Source: Aphanomyces cochlioides (lineage: Eukaryota; Oomycota; Saprolegniomycetes; Saprolegniales; Verrucalvaceae). Taken from it: a DNA stretch of 64,000 nt. The stretch spans positions 1,519,501-1,583,500 of the forward strand of contig JAHQRK010000013.1 of the NCBI GenBank assembly GCA_019828595.1, given 5' to 3'. The position numbers and the translations under genes are program-made. The number at the start of each line of letters is the position of its first letter. The stretch's first letter is position 1. Under the pieces are notes generated by a model. It ran no database searches, had not been told where the DNA came from, and saw only the letters and a list, made by a program, of their open reading frames with translations. Below, one piece after another: positions 52,784-62,479 of this stretch.

Positions 52784-53481
52784 GATATTTGTCAAATGCC
52801 ATCGCCAAGGTGTGCCTTTCAGAGTACTTCTTTCGATCGATTTTTTTAATTATTATTTCCTTCGTGAAGTCTTTCAATGCTCGATGAAGACCGACTTTAA
52901 GTTTGGTGTGAGCCATTGATCCCAAACCATCTTACCAGAGTTTGCTGTAGGAACACCTCCACATCGTCTACACCAAACGCAACATCGTTCCATCGTAGAG
53001 CCAAGACTTCTCCAATCCGAAAGCACCCAAGAAAGCAACAACAAAACAAGAGCTACAGCATGCCGCAAACAAAGGGCCGCTCTTCGCCAAAGCAGTTCAT
53101 GAGTGTAGATAATTCGTTGACTGTGAGTGGATGCGCCTTTCTCTCTTCGTCGAAGTTGTTTTGTTTGTTGTACTTCTGTAGACCGACAACATACTTCTTC
53201 GCTTCTGCATGTTGCGCGGGATTTGGTTCGACATTGTTGTCCTTGAAGAAGGACACCAGAGATGTTTTCGCAGCGTCCACTGTTCGAGCCTTCTTGCCGC
53301 TCGTGTAAAGGTCGTGAAAAAAGTCGGTACAAATGTCTGTTGTAGCAGAAAGCGCACACAATCCATCGTGTCTATCTTTGCAGAATCGCATAAATTGCTT
53401 TTGATACGTAGCATACGTGCGTTTCGTGGACGCGCCATGGAATGAGTCTCGGATGACGGCCTTCGGTGGTGGGTCTAGCAT
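52683..53481 (-). pseudogene. Tyrosine recombinase A, catalytic core deleted
   Basis: ATG 53481 (MLDPPPKAVIRDSF) opens the N-terminal core-binding domain (GASTKRTYATYQKQFMRF ... ARTVDAAKTSL ... KYVVGLQKYNKQNNFDEE) and reaches FRIGEVLALRWNDV with the first catalytic Arg. About 200 residues with Lys, HxxR and Tyr are then missing, and the sequence resumes in the C-terminal part (VPTANSGK, KKYSERHTLAMAF, THTYSTLLKEVRKRKREG). A deletion derivative that cannot recombine by itself. Confidence 0.8.
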
Positions 53482-53709
53482 GGCAAAATGAAGATGCTCT
53501 GAACTGACCAGAAATACATTGACCAATCATCTCTCGTACATGTTAAATGTTAACGATATGTGTTTCGAGCGACAAGTCAAACGCCCAATCACATTGCACG
53601 CGTACTAAACTGGCCAATAATGTGATCGTCCGTTGTCGGTCAGCGAATCAAAACTAAAAAAACTGTCGGATATTTGTCGTACCAGTATTTTATGTCCAGA
53701 TAAAATGGA

Positions 53710-55666
53710 CGACACGACAAATCCAACCGACAAGAGCTGCCTGCACCCACTGGATGACGACTGAGCATGTGATTGGTTGGTTTTTGACAGGTATCTCCAG
53801 GCCAAAGCAATCATCGAGCGGAAGGCTCCAGTGAAGGAGGAGAACGCAACCTCTCTTGTTGGTGTCTCGTTGGATCTCACATGGTACTAACATGGTACGC
53901 ATGTTAGTGTTTGACATTGACACGATGCGAGATGCTTTCTGGACAAAGAGCAGTGCATTAGTATGCAAATGAAATGAACTGGACCACTACAAGCAACCAT
54001 TCCGTTTTCGTTTTCGTACTTCCTTCAAAAGCCCAGAGTACGTTCTGGTGTGCCCTTCATATGCAGCTTCAAAATCATCGTAGGAAGAATACTTGGTGAA
54101 CGCTGATGCAAGCGTCAGGCGCTCCGAGAACTTGCGTCTGTCGCGTTGGATTCCTCTTTTGGCAGGTCCTTTATCGCACAGAAATACCCACCTTTTGGAT
54201 CTATAGTAAACCATTGGTTCCAAGCGTCGCGGCCAGATTTTGCTGTTGGAATGGCTCGGGGGACAACAAAGTTGTCCATAGACAGTTGTCGTGAGGACGC
54301 GGCTTTCGTTTGCTGATGCAATAAATCGGCTCGCAGAGCGCTCACCACGGCCTCTACAATTGCAGCGACATCCATAGGGCCATTTTGGCTCACATGCTGG
54401 ACTTCTTGGGACGCACCATCTCCCATTTGAAGCAGTTTTCTTGGGTCAATTGAATCACTTAAGCTTTTTGTGACAAGGTATTCACAACAAGTCTTTGGGT
54501 CTTCCCAACGACACCAAGCCATCAACTCGCAGAAGTCAAATCGTCTCTCGGGTGAAACAAAAACTCGATAAAACGAGCCGCCACGACGCATACTATGCAG
54601 AGATAGTCCAAGAGGCAACTCAGGTGTATGTTCCACTACTCAGCCATCAGACGCCGCAAGTACATTTGATCCATCTGCTTGAACCAGTCCACTTTGGTTG
54701 TGACATTGTTTGGCCTTGATATTTGTGGGAAAACAAAGGAGTCGCTCTGTATATTAGAGCATGACAGTCGAACTTGTTGATTGTATTCGTAAAAAAAATC
54801 GCAACTCGCAAACATGGAAAGGACACCTCGTTGACCAAGCGATAGACTTGACATTCGTCTTCGACACGAGCTTTCTTGTGCCATCTCAATCGTATTGAGA
54901 CGTATCGACCAGCGTCCGATTCACCACAGGAGACATCACACCATTTTAAAGCGAGTATCTCGCCTATACGAAAGCATCCCATGAAGCAAGCACTAAAGAG
55001 AAAGCGTAACATGCAACAACAAAACGACTGTAGTTGGCCAACGCGTTCATGAGCAAAGATAACTCGTGTACCGTCAACGGATGTGCCTTTCGTTCCTCGT
55101 CAATATTGTTTTGCCTGTTGTATTTCTGCAAGGCGACAACGTAGCGCTTGGATTCTGCAGCTTGAGCTGGGTTTGGAGTAACATTGCGGTCTTTGAAAAA
55201 GGAGGCCAAGGCAGACTTGGCTGCGTCGACTGTCCTGGCCTTTCTCCCAAGTGAGTACAGGTGATGGAAGAAGTCCGTGCAGATCTCAGCAGTTGCAGAC
55301 CCCGGGTCCATGCCATCATGAACTTGATTGCAATATTCTTCAAATTGCCTTTGATAAACGGCGTACGAACGACGAGTCGACGCTCCGAGGAACGCATCCT
55401 CGGTGGTCTTTTTGCTTGGCACATGCTCCATTGTTTCAAACGCTAAATGAACACGAAGGAAACATTTCGCCACCAGCTTCATTATCCGGCAGTTCGCACC
55501 AGATTATCCAATGATATCTCGTATATGTTAAATGTTAATGACATGTTCCCTCCACGACAAATTCATCGTCCAATAAAAAGGCTGATTTTTTAAATTGACC
55601 AATGACAGAGGTTACTTTTGTCGATCGACCAATCAGACGACAGATATTTGTCGGATTTGTGTCGGT
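53710..55666 (-). mobile_element. Tyrosine-recombinase element B
   Basis: About 1.96 kb. 3' end CGACACGACAAATCCAACCG (53710 on) and 5' end ACCGACACAAATCCGACAAA...TGATTGG on minus (55666-55629). It lies head-to-tail 28 bp from element A. Confidence 0.6.
53987..55431 (-). pseudogene. Tyrosine recombinase B, several frameshifts
   Basis: ATG 55431 (MEHVPSKKTTEDAF). All catalytic parts are present but spread over at least four frames: CFRIGEILALKW (Arg), RLRWHKKARVED (Lys), LSLHSMRRGGSFYRVF (HxxR), MAWCRWEDPKTCCEYLV (Trp/Tyr). The C-terminal domain ends GLLKEVRKRKRNGC at 53987. Inactive homologue of the intact gene at 60133-61602. Confidence 0.82.
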
Positions 55667-55730
55667 TCTGTGCGCTATGTTCGCATAATGCAGCAGTGTG
55701 CACCCAGAGCGAGGGACATATTATGGAAAT

Positions 55731-55768
55731 CTGTTCGAAACAGCGTAAATAAATCAAATTTCGAGGTG
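55731..55768 (+). repeat. 38-bp inverted repeat, right half
   Basis: Starts CTGTTCGAAACAGCGTAAAT. Partner of 51826-51863. Confidence 0.85.
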
Positions 55769-56415
55769 CTGCATTATGCTCGAACGCACCGATGTTCTTG
55801 GCATGAAGAGAAAACTGATCTGTAAGCAGCTGACTCCACCTGGGGTCCTCACAGTCTCCGATACTAGCATGATTATGATTGGCTGTTGGAACTTGTCAGC
55901 CGCTGTGGCTGACACGACTGTGAGAACCACTATTATGGTGTGCACCCAGACATGGTTAGCACCCTTCTTGCCTCTCATACTCACACCATCAATAGTACAT
56001 GGATCGCAAATCCTACGCAGTACGTGAAGGCTGGCGGAAGAGGTGCAAGCTTACCATGGAAAAGAACCGCGCTTGCTCACGGGCAGACCGAAGCACATAG
56101 TTCAGGTATTAGGGCAATCCACCCCCCCTGTGAGGTCACGACTGTGTGATGGAAGTGAAAGGGACAGCCAACATCTCTGCTAGTTATCCACGCGATGTGA
56201 GAGCGTTGATTGTGCGAAGAAAGCTCAAAGAGTTGGACAACAGATGTCAGTGAATCTATCTCGCCCCCTTGATATTTTGGCTGCTGGATGGATAAGAGGA
56301 AACTAAGCGGTTGCAAGCTATCCTCAAGTGCTGTATTCCAACGACATGATGTATTTTTCAGCAAAGACCCTTTATACTTTAAGATGAAGGCGAAAGTCGG
56401 GCACTCTGACAACGT
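55769..56415. other. Spacer, duplicated block
   Basis: 55930-56415 is the counterpart of 49565-50030. No gene called. Confidence 0.45.
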
Positions 56416-57003
56416 CTACCCGTACAGAGTCATATTCTCGCCTATCTGAAATTGAGTCTGGGGAAAGCCTTGCAATTTCCATATAGTTTCGATGCTTCCC
56501 ATATAACGCCCTTCCACAAAATCTGAAATTCCACCAGGGTTATTGGCATCGATACCAACTTCTGCCACAAGAAAAGCGACACATTCAACGCATTCGAGAC
56601 GCACTACACGGCGATATGGTGGTGGCACACGCGCCATAAAGTCAGTGTTGTCTTGAATGCCGCATCGACCACACATCAGCACGCAACTGTGGACAAACAT
56701 TGGCACGTCGATGTGACAAGGATCCATTCCTGAGCGCAAGCTTCTCACTGACATTCGCATTGGCATTTCGCCAGACCCCACGTCTGCAAGCACTGCTTCA
56801 CGAAGCTCTGGAGTTGGAATTGGTCCATGAGCCACCAAGTTGGTTGGCCGAACACTCAGCGGCTGCTTCTCTCCATGGAGCTTCACACGGACACGCTCAG
56901 GGTCTTGGTTCGGCAGGGGCACTTTGACGAGACCAATCTTGCCATTGTTCTTCTTGCTGCTCACCAGGCCTTGGACTTCGACCTCTTAGCCAGGTCGAAA
57001 CAT
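56416..57003 (-). pseudogene. KOW/CxxC family protein, copy 2, early TAA
   Basis: ATG 57003 (MFRPG) is followed by TAA at codon 6 (56986-56988), where copy 1 has CAA; beyond it the frame is open to 56416. SH3/KOW-like part VEVQGLVSSKKNNGKIGLVK, the NQDPERVRVKLHG strand, SVRPTNLVAHGPIP, then CGRCG and CVECV pairs about 32 residues apart, and a C-terminal GSIETIWKLQGF. Translation from a later start would lose the first strand. Damaged or N-terminally truncated. Confidence 0.55.
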
Positions 57004-57517
57004 GGCAGAATGTCACTTTGTCACTTCTTCAGCCAATCAAATCAACTCATTCAGAATGATGTATTGCAATAGTTGTCACAATAATTGCAATATATTTGAC
57101 GTTGGTCGGTACTTGTTTTCACAGTTCATACTCGAGTTATCTACCCATGCGACTTATCATACGCTTATCGTACCATTGCCCATCATGACAGCAAGTTGCA
57201 ATAATGCGCCGAATACCTCAGGTTTGAAAGTTGTGGAGGCATTCTCAATGCAAATTGTCGGTTGAAAACAATAATTTTGCATCGAGGGGATGGAGTGCAA
57301 GGCGAGCGCGAACGCTACTTCATGTGCTTTGTATCTCTGCTGCCTTTGACATGTATGACGTCCGACACATGCATTCATGGAGTAGAGTCGATTCATTTAG
57401 ATCGGAATGGTCGATCAAATGTCCTGTCAACGAATGCAAAAGAGTACCGAGAAGTCCCTAAGATTACAAGTTGAAACGACAACACAAGAGTACTCATCGC
57501 TAGTTTTACCTCTAACA
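57004..57517. other. Spacer between KOW/CxxC copies
   Basis: No gene seen. Confidence 0.5.
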
Positions 57518-58132
57518 TTACCCGTATTGAACTTCTATATTGTTTATAAAGTCAATAGAGCTAACTTGAGAATACCCTTGCAGTTTCCACGTGGTGGCCA
57601 TGCTTCCCAAGTAACGATCATCCACAAACTGTGTAATTCCTTCATTGTCACTCGCATCAATGCCAGCTTCAGCTACCACAAAAGGCACGCAGTCAACACA
57701 TTCCAGGTATAAAACTCGGTGAGATGGTGGTGGTATGCGAGCCATGAATTTTGTGTTGTCTTGGATGCCACATCGAACGCATACAATTTTGCAACTGTGG
57801 ACAAACATTGGTTCTTCGACACAAGAAGGATCCATAGCTGAGCGCAAGAAATCTGGAGACATTGGCATTGGTACTTCACCTGTCTTGACGTCTGTAAGCA
57901 CTGCTTCGCGTAGTTGTGGACTTGGAACAGGCCCATACGCAACGAGGTTTGCTGGCCGAACACTCAATGGCTGCTTTTCCGCCTGGAGCTTGACGCGCAC
58001 ACGCTCTGGGTCTTGATTTGGCAAGGGAACTTTCACAAGACCAATCAAGCCATTGTGCTGCTTGCTCTTCACAAGTCCTTGGACCTTGACCTTTTGGCCT
58101 GGGTTGAACGTCAAACCTGACAAAAAAGTCAC
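57518..58132 (-). CDS. KOW/CxxC family protein, copy 3, most complete
   Basis: About 204 codons. The open frame begins at 58132 without an in-frame ATG (copies 1 and 2 have ATG where this one has ACG), and a pyrimidine-rich acceptor CTTTTTTGTCAG stands at about 58108-58119, so the start codon probably lies in an upstream exon. Domain order: FNPGQKVKVQGLVKS...NGLIGLVKVPL (SH3/KOW-like), PERVRVKLQAEKQ, SVRPANLVAYGPVP, CVRCG...CVDCV (likely Zn site), GSMATTWKLQGYS, end EVQYG. Unknown role; the N-terminal motif resembles small SH3-like modules that bind proteins or nucleic acid. Confidence 0.55.
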   Translation of the reverse strand: MTFLSGLTFNPGQKVKVQGLVKSKQHNGLIGLVKVPLPNQDPERVRVKLQAEKQPLSVRPANLVAYGPVPSPQLREAVLTDVKTGEVPMPMSPDFLRSAMDPSCVEEPMFVHSCKIVCVRCGIQDNTKFMARIPPPSHRVLYLECVDCVPFVVAEAGIDASDNEGITQFVDDRYLGSMATTWKLQGYSQVSSIDFINNIEVQYG

Positions 58133-59532
58133 ATGTCAAACACTTTTTGTTAGCCAATCAAATCACCAGTTCCAAAATATATTGCAAATATTCAAATAAA
58201 TATATTGATGTTTCAATATATTTAAATATAATGTCATTTTCAACCAAATTTGTGGTTTTGACCAAAAAGCAAATTCATTTTCAAATCGATTTCATCATAC
58301 AGTCTGGAACGAAATTGTAGCCGCGCCATGAAAAACTCGAGTTGATCAACTTCGAACCACGTGCACTTGAAGTTGATTGCACCCTCGAATCTGTGCACTT
58401 AAATGAATTTAACCAATAGCAACTGCAGCTGGATATATTTAACCTTGCGACCAAAAGCGAAAGAAAACTGAAAAGACATTCTCCAGAATTCACAGAAAAA
58501 CACTTGCGTTTTGAATGCATTTACAGAAAATCTGTCCTGAATATCAAAAGTAATTTCCATGATAGAAGTATATATGACTTGATGTTTGTATGTAATAAAA
58601 TAGGTTGACAGAAATGCATTTTGCGAGGAATGCACAGAAAGGTTTTTCTGTGGATGTGTAAGCCAATCAGACATCAAGAAAAGGACAAAAATAACAATGA
58701 AAAGAGATCACTTCCTTTGCATGCAGAATCGACGACGAATGTCGTGGTTTCATGATGGCAGATGCTCGAAGAAGGAGGAGTCTAGAGTAAAGTAAACTTC
58801 AGGTGTCAACCAAATCAAGAAATGGTGCTGCCTTACTGGCAAAAACGATCTACTTTAGCCATGCGACAGTCGAAAGACTAGATAACAATCAATCTTTCTC
58901 TTTTCTCTTTCAACATCTTCTTTGAATCTAATACATTTTCTTGAGTCTAACAACGCTGAAGTCAGTTAATCCTGTAATACATCCCCATGTACCTTTCCCC
59001 TAGCTTGAGTATCGGGTACTCAAGAAAACGACAAGAAAAACAGCCAAACCATCACCCATCCATGCATATTCTTGAGCCCAACAAAGTTGCAAATCAGTTA
59101 ATCTTGTAATACATGTCCATTATAGGGTTCTCTAACTTCAAGTCGTCCAAACCTCTTGGATCTTGGACCTCCTTCTTGGATGCAACATGAAAAGTGGAGT
59201 GTTCCATGTTCAAAGTTTTAAGCCAATCAAGCTTCATTCTCAGCAAAATAGAGCATGATTGGTCGAAAATAACAAGGCAGAATCATTTTTCTGTGATTTC
59301 CAAAGACAAGTCAGTTGTTCAGATCTTTAGCCGCATTTTACGTTGAACGTTATATCTTTCGATTGGTTGCTCTGTTGAATGCTAAACGCACAACAAGTTA
59401 ACAACGGTCGAAAGCATGGAGGGAACTGGCATGTCTCATATAAATTCACAGAATTCAGGGGTAAGACATGATTATACAAGTACTCTATATATTAATATTG
59501 CTCAAAGATATCAATTATCAAAAGAAAATATA
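58133..59532. other. Intergenic, no supported gene
   Basis: AT-rich. 58220-58300 matches 43970-44040 in inverted orientation. Several AGCCAATCA motifs. Confidence 0.45.
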
Positions 59533-59911
59533 TTATGCAGTTATTGGAGACAACTCTTCTTCGACGTTGGTCTCATCCTCAGACTCTGAGTCGCTTTCAG
59601 AATTGCTTGCATCACTAAAACCATCGCTTTCAGCGTCGGAATACTGATTTGGTGCTTCTTTTTCGTCGAGCGCATGAATATGATCATGCAGCTGTTCCAA
59701 GTTTTTATTCGAGGCGATAATGCAATCATAAATGTTCGCAGAGGTCAACAAGTCAAAAGCTTCTTCCAAACGAATCAAAACATCCTTGAAGGGAGTGGAA
59801 TCGTTATATTGACGGCCAACTTTTCCTTTTACAATATTCCAATCGGTTGCAGATCGGAGTATCTAGGGGGAGTATAAACTACTTCATGGCCATGTTCACG
59901 AGCCATATTTA
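59533..59911 (-). pseudogene. Tc1/IS630-type transposase, 3' part (split gene)
   Basis: Minus-strand pieces VNMAREHGHEVVY, TPPRYSDLQPIG (where LQPIE is expected, so the third catalytic Glu is lost by a shift), VKGKVGRQYNDS, FKDVLIRLEEAFDLLTS and CIIASNKNLEQLHDHI, then an acidic tail. This is the C-terminal third of the same kind of protein whose N-terminal two thirds lie at 62480-63342. Element C sits exactly between them. Confidence 0.7.
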
Positions 59912-59925
59912 CATATAAGCAGGAT
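59909..59925 (+). repeat. Flanking direct repeat, left of element C
   Basis: TTACATATAAGCAGGAT. The right counterpart at 62457-62470 reads TTACATAACAGGAT. An imperfect duplication of target sequence. Confidence 0.6.
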
Positions 59926-60132
59926 ACGACAAGTATACGACAAGACAAATTATTTGATTGGATGTTCGTCAAATGATGTAATGATCTATTGGTAGAAAAT
60001 ATATTCTGCCTTTCGATTGGGCGATCGAGTTGTCGGACGTCAACATAGCACCAAACATTGAGCATATATAGACAATAATTGGCTAATATACAGCTAAAGC
60101 CACATTTCAAGTGACTTTCTGCTTTTGCGGGT

Positions 60133-61602
60133 ATGGAGAGCGCGAGACCATCCAAGAAGACCATCCAAGACGCTTTCTATGGAGCGTCGACGAGACGGAC
60201 ATATGACACGTACCAGCGACAGTTTCTTCTTTATATACAACAAAACCATGGTGACATGAACCCCCGCTCAGCGACGACAGAAGTATGCACAGACTTTCTG
60301 CACCATCTCTATGAAAAGGGTCGAAAAGCCCGTACAATTGACTTGGCAAAAACAGCTCTAGTGGCGTATTTCTCCTCGCATGGCGTTTCACCCAATCCGG
60401 CCCAGGACGTCATAGCTCGTCGATATGTCGTTGGCCTCCAAAAGTACAACAAGCAAAATTGTATTGACGAGGAGAAAAAGGCATACCCTTTGTCTATTCA
60501 CGAGCTGTCTACACTATTAAACTGCATGTCTGATCACAACCCTTTCCTTGGATCAATGCTGCGCTTCTTGTTCTCGGCATGTTTTATGGGATGTTTCCGG
60601 ATCAGTGAATTGTTGGCGTTGCGCTGGAATGATGTCTCTCTTGTCCAAGACGACACGGGTCGCTTTCTCTCTGTGAGGTTGAAATGGCACAAGAAGGCAA
60701 ATATTGAAGGCGAATGCCAATTGTATCACTTGATTGACGAAGTGGAATTCCCGTGCTTGCGAGTGTGTACCTTTTTTGATGAGTATGTCTCGATGGTGCG
60801 TGCAGCCTGTGTGAACATCAACAAAGATGCGTTTGTGTTTCCACAAACCTCAATACCAAGTCATAATGGTGCACCAATTGTTAACTGGTTTAAATGTCTT
60901 GAACAGACTCCACTGAGAAAGATATTGAATGGGATGGTTGAGACTTGTCCAAATTTGCCAACTGGAATTACCCTTCATAGCATGCGGAGTGGTGGCTGCT
61001 TCTATCGAGTGTTTGAATCTCCTCGTCGGCGATTTAATTTCCGAGAGCTTATGGCCTGGTGTCGATGGGAGGATCCACAGACGTGCTCGGAGTATTTGAT
61101 TACACAGAGTCTTAGTGACGAGATCAATCCCAGGAATCTACTGCGTTCAGCTAAGTTTAGCCAACCTCAGTCAATTCAAATGGACAATCCCATCGCACAA
61201 CACAACTTAGTCGACGAAATTGGTCGTGCGGTTGCGACAAATATCCAAAAGAATAACTTAGTCTTGCAGCCCAAGTCAGGCGCAAACAATGTGCTGCGCC
61301 AAGCGAGTCTGACGGAATTTATTGTCGAAAAGAGAATCCCAACTGCCCATTCGGGCAGAGAAGCTTGGCAACAATGGCACTTTGCTGACCCAAAGAGTGG
61401 CCAACATTGTGCGCTCAAAGATTTTAGTCGAGAAATGATACGAGCCGATCGAAAACGATATTCAGAACGCCAGACGTTAGCCTTGGCGTTTATACGATAC
61501 GACACTTACGAGCAATTTGAAGTCGACTACTTTGGATTCACTCAAACTTATGCTAAGCTATTGAAAGAGGTTCGGCGACGTAAGCGTATGAATGCTCCTT
61601 GA
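60133..61602 (+). CDS. Tyrosine recombinase C, intact
   Basis: 489 aa, uninterrupted from ATG 60133 to TGA. Residues 12-110 form the SAM-like core-binding domain (GASTRRTYDTYQRQF, CTDFLHHLYEKGRKARTIDLAK). The catalytic domain has Arg156 (CFRISELLALRW), Lys187/188 (LKWHKKAN), His282 and Arg285 (LHSMRSGG), Trp312 and Tyr321 (MAWCRWEDPQTCSEYLI). The C-terminal 130 residues (REAWQQWHFADP, RKRYSERQTLALAF, YAKLLKEVRRRKR) are specific to this group and basic at the end. Such enzymes cut and rejoin DNA at short matching sites through a Tyr-linked intermediate. It is the only complete transposition enzyme in the window and could act on elements A and B, which share its termini. Confidence 0.93.
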   Translation: MESARPSKKTIQDAFYGASTRRTYDTYQRQFLLYIQQNHGDMNPRSATTEVCTDFLHHLYEKGRKARTIDLAKTALVAYFSSHGVSPNPAQDVIARRYVVGLQKYNKQNCIDEEKKAYPLSIHELSTLLNCMSDHNPFLGSMLRFLFSACFMGCFRISELLALRWNDVSLVQDDTGRFLSVRLKWHKKANIEGECQLYHLIDEVEFPCLRVCTFFDEYVSMVRAACVNINKDAFVFPQTSIPSHNGAPIVNWFKCLEQTPLRKILNGMVETCPNLPTGITLHSMRSGGCFYRVFESPRRRFNFRELMAWCRWEDPQTCSEYLITQSLSDEINPRNLLRSAKFSQPQSIQMDNPIAQHNLVDEIGRAVATNIQKNNLVLQPKSGANNVLRQASLTEFIVEKRIPTAHSGREAWQQWHFADPKSGQHCALKDFSREMIRADRKRYSERQTLALAFIRYDTYEQFEVDYFGFTQTYAKLLKEVRRRKRMNAP

Positions 61603-61709
61603 TTGTAGTTTGTGTAATACATGTCATCTTACATTCTGTCGCGAGTCGCGGCAGCACTACGAGTGGTTGATCTCCTTGGCACGGGAGAAGGACAAACAAT
61701 TCTCGTAGG

Positions 61710-62390
61710 GACGGCGACGAACGAGGCCGAACAGAGCTCGGACACAGAGCTTGGACATACGGCGACAAAACTAGGCTAAGCAGAGCTTGGGTAGACGGCG
61801 CCAAACGAGGACAAACAGAGCTTGGAGAGACAGCGACGAAAACGCCAAATAGAGCTTGGACAAACATCGACAAAACAAGGCCAAAGAGAACTTGGATAGA
61901 CAGCGGCGAACAAGGCCAAACAGAGCTTGGCCTGGAGGCGACAAATTAAACTCAACAGAGCTTGGGCATACAGCAACAAAACTAGGTCAAATATAGCTTG
62001 GACATACTAGTACAGCAAAAATACTAGGCCAAACATAGCTTGGACAGACCGCGCCAAACGAGGATAAACAGAGCTTGGACAGACGGCGCCAGACGAGGAC
62101 AAAGAGAGCTTGGAGAGAGAATGACGAACAAAGACAAACATAGTTGGGACAGGAGGCGACAATTAGGCCAGACAGAGCTTGGACAGACGGCGACAAACGA
62201 GGCCACACAGAACTTGGACAGACGGCGAGGACAAAGGACAAGTAGAGCTTGGACAGACGGCGACAAACATGACCACACAGAGCTTGGACAGACGGAGAGG
62301 ACAAAGGACAAACAGAGCTTGGTCAAGCGCCGAGAACGAAGAACAAGAAGAGCTTGAACAGACGACAAGGACGAAGGAAAAGCAGAGGCG
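61710..62390 (+). repeat. Degenerate minisatellite, ~35-38 bp unit
   Basis: About 17-19 imperfect copies built on ACAGAGCTTGGACAGACGGC with GACAAACGAGG-type linkers. Located between the recombinase stop and the right end of element C. Makes antisense frames of repeated Leu-Ser-Lys that are not genes. Confidence 0.88.
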
Positions 62391-62456
62391 ACAATTTCTT
62401 GATTTTGTCCAATCAAGAAGTTGTCGGTTGGATTTGTCGGATATTTAAAATTATCC

Positions 62457-62470
62457 TTACATAACAGGAT
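62457..62470 (+). repeat. Flanking direct repeat, right of element C
   Basis: TTACATAACAGGAT, partner of 59909-59925. Confidence 0.6.
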
Positions 62471-62479
62471 CCACGTTTT

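Larger units (their letters stand above)
52482..53681 (-). mobile_element. Tyrosine-recombinase element A, internally deleted
   Basis: 1.2 kb. 3' end TACGACAACGACGTCCGACA...ATGATTGG (52482-52514) and 5' end, on minus, TACGACAAATATCCGACAG (53681-53663). Same terminal pattern as elements B and C. Confidence 0.6.
59926..62456 (+). mobile_element. Tyrosine-recombinase element C, intact gene
   Basis: About 2.53 kb inserted in a Tc1-type transposase gene. Left end ACGACAAGTATACGACAAGA...TTGATTGG (59926-59961); right end, in reverse complement, CCGACAAATCCAACCGACAA...TTGATTGG, so the termini are imperfect inverted repeats of about 35 bp. Contains one recombinase gene and a minisatellite. Flanked by an imperfect 14-17-bp direct repeat. 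Confidence 0.75.
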
